From the NCBI GenBank assembly GCA_964463165.1, contig CAYXBK010000003.1, forward strand, positions 192,082-256,081: DNA of 64,000 bases. The letters run 5' to 3'. Shown in pieces: positions 46,190-53,333 of this stretch. The first letter of the stretch is position 1, and each line of letters opens with the position of its first letter. The position numbers were made by a program, and so were the translations under genes. The stretch is from UBA7236 sp964463165. Lineage in GTDB: Bacteria; Bacteroidota; Bacteroidia; Chitinophagales; BACL12. The notes below the pieces were generated by a model. That model did not search any database, was not told the origin of the DNA, and was given only the letters and a program-made list of their open reading frames with translations.

Positions 46190-46685
46190 CAGGAGTCAAG
46201 AGCCAAGAGTCAGGATGCGTTTATCTTAGATTTTTAATTTATTCTTAAAGCGGTAAATCATTTTCTGTAGGGCAATGATTTTTCCAGACAGATCTACAAA
46301 TATTAATTCATCAATGTATGACAAATTCTTGGAAATAATTATTTGAGTTTCTAATTCAAAACATGATCCTAGAGCAATTGAAAGAAAATGATTAAAATCT
46401 TTATCTGAATTCCGTCCAGAACCTTCCGCGATATTTGAAGGAATGGAAACGGCGCTTCTTCTCATCTGATTACTAAGTCCAAATAATTCTTCTTTTGGAA
46501 ATGATTTTGTGTTTTGGTAAATCAAAGTAGAAAGAGAAATGCTTTGATTCCAGATTTTCATTTTTTTGTAGTTATGCATACCTAGGGGTTTAGATATCAA
46601 AAATAATATTTATCCAAAGCCCTTATCTAAAATAAATGCTTATTTTATAGATTAACCCATCCTGACTCTTGGCTCTTGACTCCTG
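46190..46685. mobile_element. candidate small element: four-helix-bundle gene with perfect 28-bp inverted ends
   Basis: The 28 bases at 46190-46217 (starting caggagtcaagagcc) and those at 46658-46685 are exact reverse complements. They enclose 440 bp that contain one gene. Each end is itself made of four degenerate heptamers (caggagt, caagagc, caagagt, cagg). Intervening sequences in 23S rRNA genes have the same plan, with inverted ends around a four-helix-bundle gene. Mobility of this unit is an inference; I see no target-site duplication. Confidence 0.5.
46226..46579 (-). CDS. four-helix-bundle protein (23S rRNA intervening-sequence / S23 family)
   Basis: The 117-residue protein is all-helical, with the family motifs MKIWNQSISLSTLIY, LSNQMRRSAVSIPSNIAEG and FLSIALGSCFELETQI. 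I use the ATG at 46579 (MHNYKKMKIW), as this matches the usual family start. S23/IVP proteins form pentamers and are related in fold to Avd, the accessory protein of diversity-generating retroelements, but no reverse transcriptase or variable repeat is in this window. The biochemical function is unknown. It lies on the minus strand inside a pair of perfect inverted repeats. Confidence 0.88.
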   Translation of the reverse strand: MHNYKKMKIWNQSISLSTLIYQNTKSFPKEELFGLSNQMRRSAVSIPSNIAEGSGRNSDKDFNHFLSIALGSCFELETQIIISKNLSYIDELIFVDLSGKIIALQKMIYRFKNKLKI

Positions 46686-46689
46686 GCTC

Positions 46690-47733
46690 TTAAAGAAACT
46701 CCACATCCATACTAAACCGATCACCCATCAAATAATGCAATCCCGCTTCAACGGAAAGATCTTCATAAATACCTTCGTATAATGTGCGGATGATGGGGCA
46801 GGAAATTTTATAATAATTGGCGAGGCCATTTGCAATTTTAATTGTATTTACACCTTCGGCAACTTCTTCCATGGTGTTTAAAATATCATTTATTTTTTCT
46901 CCTTTTGCCAACCGGTAACCAACTGTATAATTTCTGCTGGTAGGTGAGGAGCAGGTTGCGATAATATCACCGATTCCCGCTAATCCTAAAAATGATTTTT
47001 CCTCAGCGCCGAAATGCTTGCTGAGATGAATGATTTCCGCAAGACCTTTTGTAATAAATAATGCTTTTGCATTTTCTCCAAGTCCAAGGCCGCTTACAAT
47101 TCCGGAACCGATGGCGAGAATATTTTTTAATACACCGCTTAATTCAACACCTTTGATATCATGACTTCCGTATACCAGAAATCGTGAACTCTTTAATGCG
47201 CTTTGCCCTTCACGGATCACTTCATCAAATCTGCTTGCAATAACAGTTGCAGCCGGTAATTCATGCATCATCTCCTTTGCAAGATTCGGCCCGGCCATAC
47301 AACCGATTTTCACAACCGCACTTTCATTGCGGATCACTTCACTCATGCTTAATACTCTGTCGCGAACGATCTTGGCTTTTTTATTTAATTTTTTTTCGCC
47401 CTTCTTTTTTAAAGTCAATCCTTTCGTGCCGTGAATTAAAATATGATCGGGACGTAAATACGGCGACATGCTCCGGATCATTTCTTTAAAATTATTTGAA
47501 GGGATAACCGGGAAAATCAGGTAGCATTCTTCTGCAATTTTTTTCAGGTCATTTGTCGGGGTAATATTTTTATGTAGTGTTTGTCCGGTTGAGGTATTTG
47601 TGCGGATCATTTCTTCCACATATTCCGGACGACGGGAGTATAGATAAACATTCCTGTTTTCTGCAAGCAGATTGGCAACCACGGTTCCAAAACTCCCTGC
47701 ACCAATAACACCGACAGATTCTTTTTTAAACAT
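46690..47733 (-). CDS. gpsA: NAD(P)H-dependent glycerol-3-phosphate dehydrogenase
   Basis: GpsA reduces dihydroxyacetone phosphate to sn-glycerol 3-phosphate for phospholipid synthesis. The 347-residue protein has the Rossmann motif GVIGAGSFGTVVANLL, the substrate-lysine region ELSGVLKNILAIGSGIVSGLGLG and the C-terminal FLGLAGIGDIIATCSSPTSRNYTVG. The gene starts 8 bp inside the upstream acyltransferase gene, so glycerol-3-phosphate production is translationally coupled to its first acylation. Confidence 0.95.
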   Translation of the reverse strand: MFKKESVGVIGAGSFGTVVANLLAENRNVYLYSRRPEYVEEMIRTNTSTGQTLHKNITPTNDLKKIAEECYLIFPVIPSNNFKEMIRSMSPYLRPDHILIHGTKGLTLKKKGEKKLNKKAKIVRDRVLSMSEVIRNESAVVKIGCMAGPNLAKEMMHELPAATVIASRFDEVIREGQSALKSSRFLVYGSHDIKGVELSGVLKNILAIGSGIVSGLGLGENAKALFITKGLAEIIHLSKHFGAEEKSFLGLAGIGDIIATCSSPTSRNYTVGYRLAKGEKINDILNTMEEVAEGVNTIKIANGLANYYKISCPIIRTLYEGIYEDLSVEAGLHYLMGDRFSMDVEFL

Positions 47734-49417
47734 GTTTTTCCAATCCGAATCCTTCTAACCGGTTATGATAAAAAAGCAGCACTTTCATATCCTGACACTT
47801 CACATCTCCGTTTTTTAAAAAACGCAGCGGCCGTTTCGCATGATAAACACCCATTTTTTTAATTCCATAACGCACAATTTCTGCAGGGTCGCCTTCTATC
47901 AGCGGGCTGATTCTTATTTTTTGTTTACCGGCCATTTTAATTAATTCTTTTTGCAGTCCGGCAACGGCATGTGTCATTTCATCAAAATGCAGGGTTCTGA
48001 ATTCTTCAGGTATGCGCAGGATAGAATAAATATCATCTTCCGGATTTTTTTTCTGAAATAATTTAAATGCAATAAATGCGACAAGATTTTCAGGCATCAC
48101 AACCGTATTTGTATGAAATGCCTCAATAATATTTTCACTCAGCATTTTTGTGTAAACACTGTCGCGTTGTGTATCGTATTTTAATTCGCCTTTTAATTTA
48201 AAATAATCGCGGATATCAATTTCATTTCCATTGCTGTCGAAACTTTTTCCTTCTGCATCAACCGGATTGCCGAAAATATCCATACATTTTCCGAATGCAA
48301 TGGTGAAATCACCATCTGCCGTAAAAAAGCGCAGCATGAATTTGATCAGTTTATAACTGGATGAATATTTATCACCCGGCACATAATATCTTTCCTTTCC
48401 TACATTTTTTAAATATTCGTCGATCAAAGCGGGCGCTTCCAATACAAATCCATAATTCAATGTGATGGGCATCACATAGATTTTTTTGAAATTCTCACCA
48501 CCTGAATCAATAATTAATCTTCTTTGCGCATCGAGTGCCGTTCCAAGTAATCCTAATTTTAATTGTGATTCAACATGCCCTGATCGCGAACGTGTTCCGC
48601 CCGGAAAAAATAAACTATGTCCGCCTTTCATGATCACCTGCGTGGAAAATGTTTTCAATGCTTCGAGATAAACAGAGTTCTTTTTTCTGCGATCCACTTT
48701 ATACGCACCCAATCTGTTCATGAAAAATGCGAGAAAACGAACGGAAAATAAATTTAATCCGGCACCATAGAAAAATGAGGGTAAACCGATGGCAGAAATT
48801 GCCCAGCCAACTGTGATGGAGTCGATATTGCTCGAATGAGTCGGAACGGCGATGAGGATATTATCTTTTGCCAGTTCGCGGGCCTGATCAATCTCACCGA
48901 CGAGGTTAATACTTTTTAATAAACTTTTTTTATTTCCTATTACTCTTCTGAAAGCCCTGCTGTTGGACGAATTCAATAATCTGTTGAATGCAAAAGGAAC
49001 AAACCGCTCAGCAAAATTATAAGTGCGCTTGCTGAAATTACCAGTAATCTCTTTCACATATCTGCGGATGATTTCGCGGAGCAATTCACTCTCTTCTGTT
49101 GTTTTATTATTTGCCCTGGCTTCGAGTTCAACCAGTTTATTTTTTACTTTATTCCAGAATTCTTTATCGTCGGTGGGATCTGTTTTCCATGCCCGGCTGT
49201 CGAGCCTTATTTTTTCGAGATAAACCGCTTTTGCAATTTCATTATGCAGATCTTCTTCGGTTTTATTTTTGGCGAGGATATTCTGCAATGTTTCTTCCAC
49301 AATTTCTTCCATCACCCTCGCCTTATCCTTACTGATCTTCGCGATCGGCCATTCGTCAATATCCTGGATGATCCGCTTATAAGGGTGCTCTAAACCGTTA
49401 TTTGTTGTTTCCGACAT
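47726..49417 (-). CDS. PlsB-like glycerol-3-phosphate acyltransferase
   Basis: The 563-residue membrane-associated enzyme belongs to the PlsC/PlsB superfamily. The acceptor motif H-x4-D is in PTHSSNIDSI, block II-III in GAYKVDRRKKNSVYLEAL and SLFFPGGTRSRSG, and block IV in MPITLNYGFVLEAP. It is longer than PlsC (~250) and shorter than E. coli PlsB (~800), as usual in Bacteroidota. Coupling to gpsA supports glycerol-3-phosphate as acceptor. A TATATTTG box lies 5 nt before the ATG, so a leaderless mRNA is predicted. Confidence 0.83.
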   Translation of the reverse strand: MSETTNNGLEHPYKRIIQDIDEWPIAKISKDKARVMEEIVEETLQNILAKNKTEEDLHNEIAKAVYLEKIRLDSRAWKTDPTDDKEFWNKVKNKLVELEARANNKTTEESELLREIIRRYVKEITGNFSKRTYNFAERFVPFAFNRLLNSSNSRAFRRVIGNKKSLLKSINLVGEIDQARELAKDNILIAVPTHSSNIDSITVGWAISAIGLPSFFYGAGLNLFSVRFLAFFMNRLGAYKVDRRKKNSVYLEALKTFSTQVIMKGGHSLFFPGGTRSRSGHVESQLKLGLLGTALDAQRRLIIDSGGENFKKIYVMPITLNYGFVLEAPALIDEYLKNVGKERYYVPGDKYSSSYKLIKFMLRFFTADGDFTIAFGKCMDIFGNPVDAEGKSFDSNGNEIDIRDYFKLKGELKYDTQRDSVYTKMLSENIIEAFHTNTVVMPENLVAFIAFKLFQKKNPEDDIYSILRIPEEFRTLHFDEMTHAVAGLQKELIKMAGKQKIRISPLIEGDPAEIVRYGIKKMGVYHAKRPLRFLKNGDVKCQDMKVLLFYHNRLEGFGLEKHV

Positions 49418-49422
49418 TGGTG

Positions 49423-49430
49423 CAAATATA
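49423..49430 (-). promoter_or_regulatory. -7 promoter box of the acyltransferase gene
   Basis: The minus strand reads TATATTTG, five bases, then the ATG at 49417. Confidence 0.5.
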
Positions 49431-49679
49431 GCTACTGGCTACTAGCTGCTGGCTACTGGCCGTTTTTGAACCTCGCAGTTGGCAGTAGGCGATTGCCCTA
49501 TCCGGTTCACAGATTTAGTTATCAAACCAGAAATTCAAAGCGTAGAAACATTTTCAATTCGCAATTTTGTCACTTCGCACTTCGCAATTCCTATAAATTG
49601 AACTTATGCCCGTAAATTTGTATTTGGTTACTAGATCTAGTTAATGGCCAGGAGCCAGTGGCTAGATGCCAGCAGCCAT
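49431..49679. repeat. three short 7-bp repeat tracts upstream of tmRNA
   Basis: Tracts at 49431-49461 (ggctact, agctgct), 49571-49590 (cacttcg twice) and 49644-49679 (ggccagg, agccagt, ggctaga) share the 7-bp period. The last one lies between the predicted tmRNA promoter and its mature 5' end. Confidence 0.7.
49613..49620 (+). promoter_or_regulatory. -7 promoter box of tmRNA
   Basis: TAAATTTG lies 65 nt before the mature 5' end of tmRNA. No clear -33 TTTG is found at the right distance. The precursor leader would include the heptamer tract at 49644-49679. Confidence 0.4.
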
Positions 49680-49684
49680 TTTGG

Positions 49685-50048
49685 GGTTGACAGGAATTGA
49701 CAGCATCGTTCATTGACAGGTAAGCATGCAGAGCATTGTGCGTTGGCTCTTTAATCTCAATACACGACAACAATTTTAAATGGCGAGTCTAACTTCGCTA
49801 TGGCTGCCTAATTCTAGGTAATTAGAAAGCTGTCGTTCTCCTGTTTGTCTGCTCTACTCGGGCAGGAAGAACGTCACAATGTTGAGCTGGCTGCGCAATA
49901 TTCCGGTGCGTGGTGAGAAAAAGGAAATAAGAGCGGTCTTCAGGTAAGCAGTTTCACCCTGACCGTTACGAAAATCAAGAAATTGCTAAGCATGTAGAAA
50001 GCTTGCTAATGCCTTGTCTGGACGTGGGTTCAAATCCCACCAACTCCA
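49685..50048 (+). ncRNA. ssrA: transfer-messenger RNA (tmRNA)
   Basis: tmRNA rescues stalled ribosomes and tags their products. The 5' end ggggttgacaggaattgaca and the 3' acceptor caactcca pair over 7 bp and include the G3-U70 pair read by alanyl-tRNA synthetase. The T arm is gtggg/cccac with loop ttcaaat. The tag frame at 49782-49811 reads GESNFAMAA and a stop, a Bacteroidota-type tag. The region from ctgtcgttctcctg onwards provides pseudoknots. CCA is not encoded. The 3' end is the integration site of the element to the right. Confidence 0.93.
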
Positions 50049-51555
50049 CTTGATGGGACAGGTTGCGATTTTTCGCAGCCTTTTTTATTGTTAAACCTCC
50101 AAAATCCACAGCTGTCAAAGAAAGCAGACGAAGGAGTTCGCTTTCTTTTGTAGTTCGATATGTTCCATTTTCAAAAATGAGTTTTTCAGGGAATATCGAA
50201 CTCAGAAGTTTTTGTTTAGTTTCAAGATCAGCAGTTTCATAATATTTTTTCAAGTTGGATAACACGGAACATCCGTATTTCATGTACTCCATAAAATCTG
50301 AGTCTGTTGCCTGCAAATCTGATAATTGCTCCTTCAATTCATTTTCCTCTTTTTTGAAGGATTCTTTAAGTCGTATATAAGAATCTTTTTCTAACTCATC
50401 ATTTATATATTTCTTTTCAGTTTTGAGCAACGCAGAACTCACTTGTTTGATTTCGTTTTTCAGATTCTGTATTTCTTTTTCTCTGTCCGTATCTTCTTTT
50501 TTAAATGTTTCTTCAATAATTTGCAAATACAGTTCAGCTATTTCCGGCTTAAATGAAAAACTATTCAACCATACTGAAAATGAATTATGAATAATATCAG
50601 TTCTCACTCTTATTTTACAACCATCCTGGCAGTGGTAGTAATAATATTTACCTCCGGTTCCAGTTGATCCGCTACCAGTCCACGTTTTTCCACAATCCGG
50701 ACAAACCAAAAATCCCCGTAATGGTAGAAAATCAGATTTAGTCGATGTCTTAAATCTGATTTTCTTCTTGCCATCCAATACATTTTGAACACGATCAAAA
50801 ATTTCTTCTGAAACAATCGGCTCATGGATACCCACTACAATTTCTTCCGGCTCATCCTTATACGCTTTTACTGTGACCTTGCCACAATAAACAGGATTTT
50901 TGAGCCGATGCCAGAAATTGTTTTTGGAACAGACCAGACCTTTTTTATTCAATTTTCTACGAACTTCTTCTACAGAATACGCACCGGTTGCTATAGATTC
51001 AAAGGCTTCAGCAATGAGAGGGGCAATTTCACTTTTCACAAGAAGCGGTTTTCGATTCTCATCATATTTAAATTTATAACCAAGCGGAGGTGTAACTATC
51101 CATTTGCCCTCTTTCATTGCCCGTCTTATACCGCTTCTTATGTTCATAGATCGTCTGTCATTTTCAACTTCCGGTGCGGTGAGGTAGAAGTTCAGCATCA
51201 ACTTATTTTCAGGAATGCTCAAGTCTATTGGCTGTTCGACTGCATCAATAATAACGTTGAGCTTTTCAAATGTGCGGAGCATATTTAAAGCATCTGTCGC
51301 ATTCCGTGAAAACCTGTCCCATTTCAAAATAAGAAGACGGTCTACTATCCGTTTATTGTGCCTGACAAATTCAAGCAATTTTTTGAATTCAGGGCGGTCA
51401 AATGTTTTTGCAGAATAGTCATCTTGATAGTGCTTGATGATTTCATAATTTTTCAAGGAACAATATTTTTGAAGCCGATCTAATTGATCTCGCAAACTAT
51501 ATCCTTTAGCCTGTTCGTCTGAACTTACCCGAGTGTAGATGATTACCTTTTCCAT
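49975..51555 (-). CDS. large serine recombinase (integrase of the element)
   Basis: The 526-residue protein has a resolvase domain (2-~150) with the nucleophile Ser11 in YTRVSSDEQ and LILKWDRFSRN. A recombinase domain with PPLGYKFKYDENRKP follows, then a zinc ribbon (Cys285, Cys288, Cys309, Cys313; LVCPDCGKTW) and a coiled coil at ~345-425. It should integrate and excise the element at the tmRNA 3' end. Its last ~23 codons (ELVGFEPTSRQGISKLSTC and on) are antisense to the final 74 bp of tmRNA, so part of its C-terminus is encoded by the attachment site. Confidence 0.92.
   Translation of the reverse strand: MEKVIIYTRVSSDEQAKGYSLRDQLDRLQKYCSLKNYEIIKHYQDDYSAKTFDRPEFKKLLEFVRHNKRIVDRLLILKWDRFSRNATDALNMLRTFEKLNVIIDAVEQPIDLSIPENKLMLNFYLTAPEVENDRRSMNIRSGIRRAMKEGKWIVTPPLGYKFKYDENRKPLLVKSEIAPLIAEAFESIATGAYSVEEVRRKLNKKGLVCSKNNFWHRLKNPVYCGKVTVKAYKDEPEEIVVGIHEPIVSEEIFDRVQNVLDGKKKIRFKTSTKSDFLPLRGFLVCPDCGKTWTGSGSTGTGGKYYYYHCQDGCKIRVRTDIIHNSFSVWLNSFSFKPEIAELYLQIIEETFKKEDTDREKEIQNLKNEIKQVSSALLKTEKKYINDELEKDSYIRLKESFKKEENELKEQLSDLQATDSDFMEYMKYGCSVLSNLKKYYETADLETKQKLLSSIFPEKLIFENGTYRTTKESELLRLLSLTAVDFGGLTIKKAAKNRNLSHQVELVGFEPTSRQGISKLSTCLAIS
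50019..50048. other. attachment site (attL), 3' end of tmRNA
   Basis: The T arm and acceptor of tmRNA form the left border. Everything to the right on the minus strand is element DNA. The second copy of this 3' end should lie beyond the window, since I find none inside it. The exact crossover dinucleotide cannot be fixed from one border. Confidence 0.6.
50061..50088 (+). terminator. terminator for tmRNA supplied by the element
   Basis: ggttgcga pairs with tcgcagcc around tttt and is followed by six T. It lies 13 nt past the tmRNA end, on the element side of the junction and within the antisense recombinase coding sequence. Confidence 0.8.
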
Positions 51556-51697
51556 TTTTCTGTTTTATTTTTTTGTGTTGCTCGCATTCGAAAAGCGCGA
51601 GTTGGTTGAGGAAATTCATGATGATTTTTACCTCAGCATCAGAATAATTTCTGCCATGTGAAGATAGTACTTTTTTGCACTTTTCAAACGAAATCAT
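51506..51697 (-). CDS. small conserved protein upstream of the recombinase
   Basis: The 63-residue product (ISFEKCKKVLSSHGRNYSD, then VKIIMNFLNQLALFECEQ) resembles short helical proteins that I know from the position just before serine recombinases in Bacteroidota mobile elements. Its C-terminal part overlaps the recombinase start by 50 bp in another frame, so the last ~16 residues (basic) may be poorly conserved. A perfect 8-bp inverted repeat covers its start codon region. Confidence 0.65.
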   Translation of the reverse strand: MISFEKCKKVLSSHGRNYSDAEVKIIMNFLNQLALFECEQHKKIKQKNGKGNHLHSGKFRRTG

Positions 51698-51713
51698 TTC
51701 AAAAATTTTGAAA
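51697..51713. promoter_or_regulatory. 8-bp perfect inverted repeat at the start of the recombinase transcription unit
   Basis: tttcaaaa-a-ttttgaaa begins at the first base of the start codon of the small protein and extends upstream. It is a possible operator or a site for translational control of recombinase production. Confidence 0.4.
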
Positions 51714-51795
51714 ATAAATGCTTCATTTTAATTCGAGAATGGAGTTTAAAATGTATTGGAAATTCGGAGCTACAAAAACCGTTTAATGCATTTGC

Positions 51796-51850
51796 CAGAT
51801 TGCCTCTCGTCATGGCGATTTTTAATCTTTCATTTACGAGACGCAATCTG
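51796..51850. other. 15-bp inverted repeat between relaxase and recombinase genes (oriT candidate)
   Basis: The arms cagattgcctctcgt (51796-51810) and acgagacgcaatctg (51836-51850) match at 14 of 15 positions, with a 25-nt spacer. There is no T run after either arm, so it does not look like a terminator. It lies 20 bp past the relaxase stop codon. Confidence 0.45.
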
Positions 51851-51869
51851 GGCGGGAGACCCGCAGCCC

Positions 51870-52793
51870 TTAAATTTCTGTATCATCAGCGTCAGCTTCG
51901 CTGTCAGAATTATTTGTTTCATCGCCTGCTTCACTTTCAATTTCAATTTCTCTTTCATATTCTTGATCCCTATCAATAGATTTTGATTCACGTAAATCAG
52001 AAATTTCTTGTAATTCTTTTCCTTCTATTTCAGCTTGTTTTTCAAATGCATCAAGCTTGTCTGCATAATCGAGAGTTTTAAATCTGTAATGCCTACCCTC
52101 TGTATCTTCAATTCCATATAGTTTACCTCCTCTGTTGTATGGCTCATATCCTTCGGATTTCATTTTTGAAAGAAAATCATCCAATGATTTTGACTTTTCA
52201 TAGGCAACTTCCATTTTATCCAAAAGTTCTTGTTTTCGAGAAAGTCTCCCTTCACCGTCTTGAAGTTGTTGAGCTTTTTTTTTGGAACGTGTTTTAAGTG
52301 ATTTACCATGTTCGGGTAAGCTATGGATGAGGTCTGGGTATTTTTCTTTCTGGTATGCATCAAGAGCAATCTTTAATTCAAGAAATTCTTTTTTCGAAAT
52401 CCTGTTTGATTCACCTGTCAGATATTTTGTTCCCGACTGAATAATATGTAAATGAATATGATCCTTATCATGGTGTGAGGTTGCAAGAAAAATATTATCC
52501 TTGCCCCGTAGTTCAACATATTTTTTCGAAATGTCTTTTAATAGTGTTTTAGTGATATGTTCTTTGTCCCTATTTGAAAACGAAAGCACTGTGTGATAGA
52601 GCTTAATATTGTCTTTTCTTCTTCGGATTCGTAATGCTTCATTTGCATCTATTTCTTTTGCCCATCCTTCTTTTGAGCGGGAGCGCATATTATGTTTTAA
52701 TACAGGTTGTATTTTTTCACCCTTTTCTTGTTTGAAAAGATAATTTACCAGCTGCAGGGTATTGCTTCTCCGTGTCAGGCTTTTGAGAATCAC
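51870..52793 (-). CDS. relaxase / mobilization nuclease (MobA/VirD2 type)
   Basis: The 307-residue protein should nick oriT and lead the strand into the recipient. The HUH-like metal site is ATSHHDKDHIHLHIIQ (His108, His112, His114, His116). The N-terminus MILKSLTRRSNTLQLVNYLF is the usual start of Bacteroidota relaxases of this type, with the probable nucleophile tyrosine at 18 (VNYLF). The C-terminal ~60 residues are very acidic. The start codon is GTG, immediately after the TGA of the MobC-like gene, so translation is coupled. Confidence 0.88.
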   Translation of the reverse strand: MILKSLTRRSNTLQLVNYLFKQEKGEKIQPVLKHNMRSRSKEGWAKEIDANEALRIRRRKDNIKLYHTVLSFSNRDKEHITKTLLKDISKKYVELRGKDNIFLATSHHDKDHIHLHIIQSGTKYLTGESNRISKKEFLELKIALDAYQKEKYPDLIHSLPEHGKSLKTRSKKKAQQLQDGEGRLSRKQELLDKMEVAYEKSKSLDDFLSKMKSEGYEPYNRGGKLYGIEDTEGRHYRFKTLDYADKLDAFEKQAEIEGKELQEISDLRESKSIDRDQEYEREIEIESEAGDETNNSDSEADADDTEI

Positions 52794-53333
52794 TCATAAG
52801 GTATTTATGTATTGGAGCAGCCGGAACTTGTTTCCCTCATTCTTTTGAATATAAATTTTAATACATTCTTCCAATGATTGAGGGTTGTGCAGGAGGGGAA
52901 GAATTTCTCTTTCAAGCTCGTAAATCTTTTGAAGGATTATCTTTCCATCCAGAGTGTTTATTTTTTCTTCATCAATTAATTCCTGAATAGAGTTGTAATT
53001 CATTGAAAGTAATTGTGTGATCTTTCTTACCTCCATACTATCAGGAACAATAAATAACGTATTGATGTAAGCAAATACTGCCATCTTAATAAATGCAGTT
53101 CGACTTATTTTATGATTCTTTGCAGCTTTGGAGAGTATTTTAAGTTCATCACTATTCAGTGAGATTGTGAATTCTTTTTCCTTTTTCCGTTTCTCATTTC
53201 TCCAATTGCGTTTGTATTCACTCCAATATTCCTTCCTCGCATTTTGAATTTCCTCATGACTGCCATTTTCCAATACACCTTTTGATTGGAGATAAGTATA
53301 AATATTACTTTTCGATTTAACCTTTCGTTTCAT
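52794..53333 (-). CDS. MobC-like relaxosome protein
   Basis: The 179-residue basic protein has KEFTISLNSDELKILSKAAKNHKISRTAFIKMAVFAYIN, a ribbon-helix-helix-like pattern of plasmid mobilization proteins (MobC/MbpB type). It is expected to bind oriT and help the relaxase. It starts 17 bp inside the coupling-protein gene and ends directly at the relaxase start, so the three form one translational unit. Confidence 0.8.
   Translation of the reverse strand: MKRKVKSKSNIYTYLQSKGVLENGSHEEIQNARKEYWSEYKRNWRNEKRKKEKEFTISLNSDELKILSKAAKNHKISRTAFIKMAVFAYINTLFIVPDSMEVRKITQLLSMNYNSIQELIDEEKINTLDGKIILQKIYELEREILPLLHNPQSLEECIKIYIQKNEGNKFRLLQYINTL

Noticed and set aside
46226..46579. Four-helix-bundle gene as part of a diversity-generating retroelement
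   Set aside because: The fold is related to Avd, but no reverse transcriptase, template repeat or variable repeat occurs in the window.
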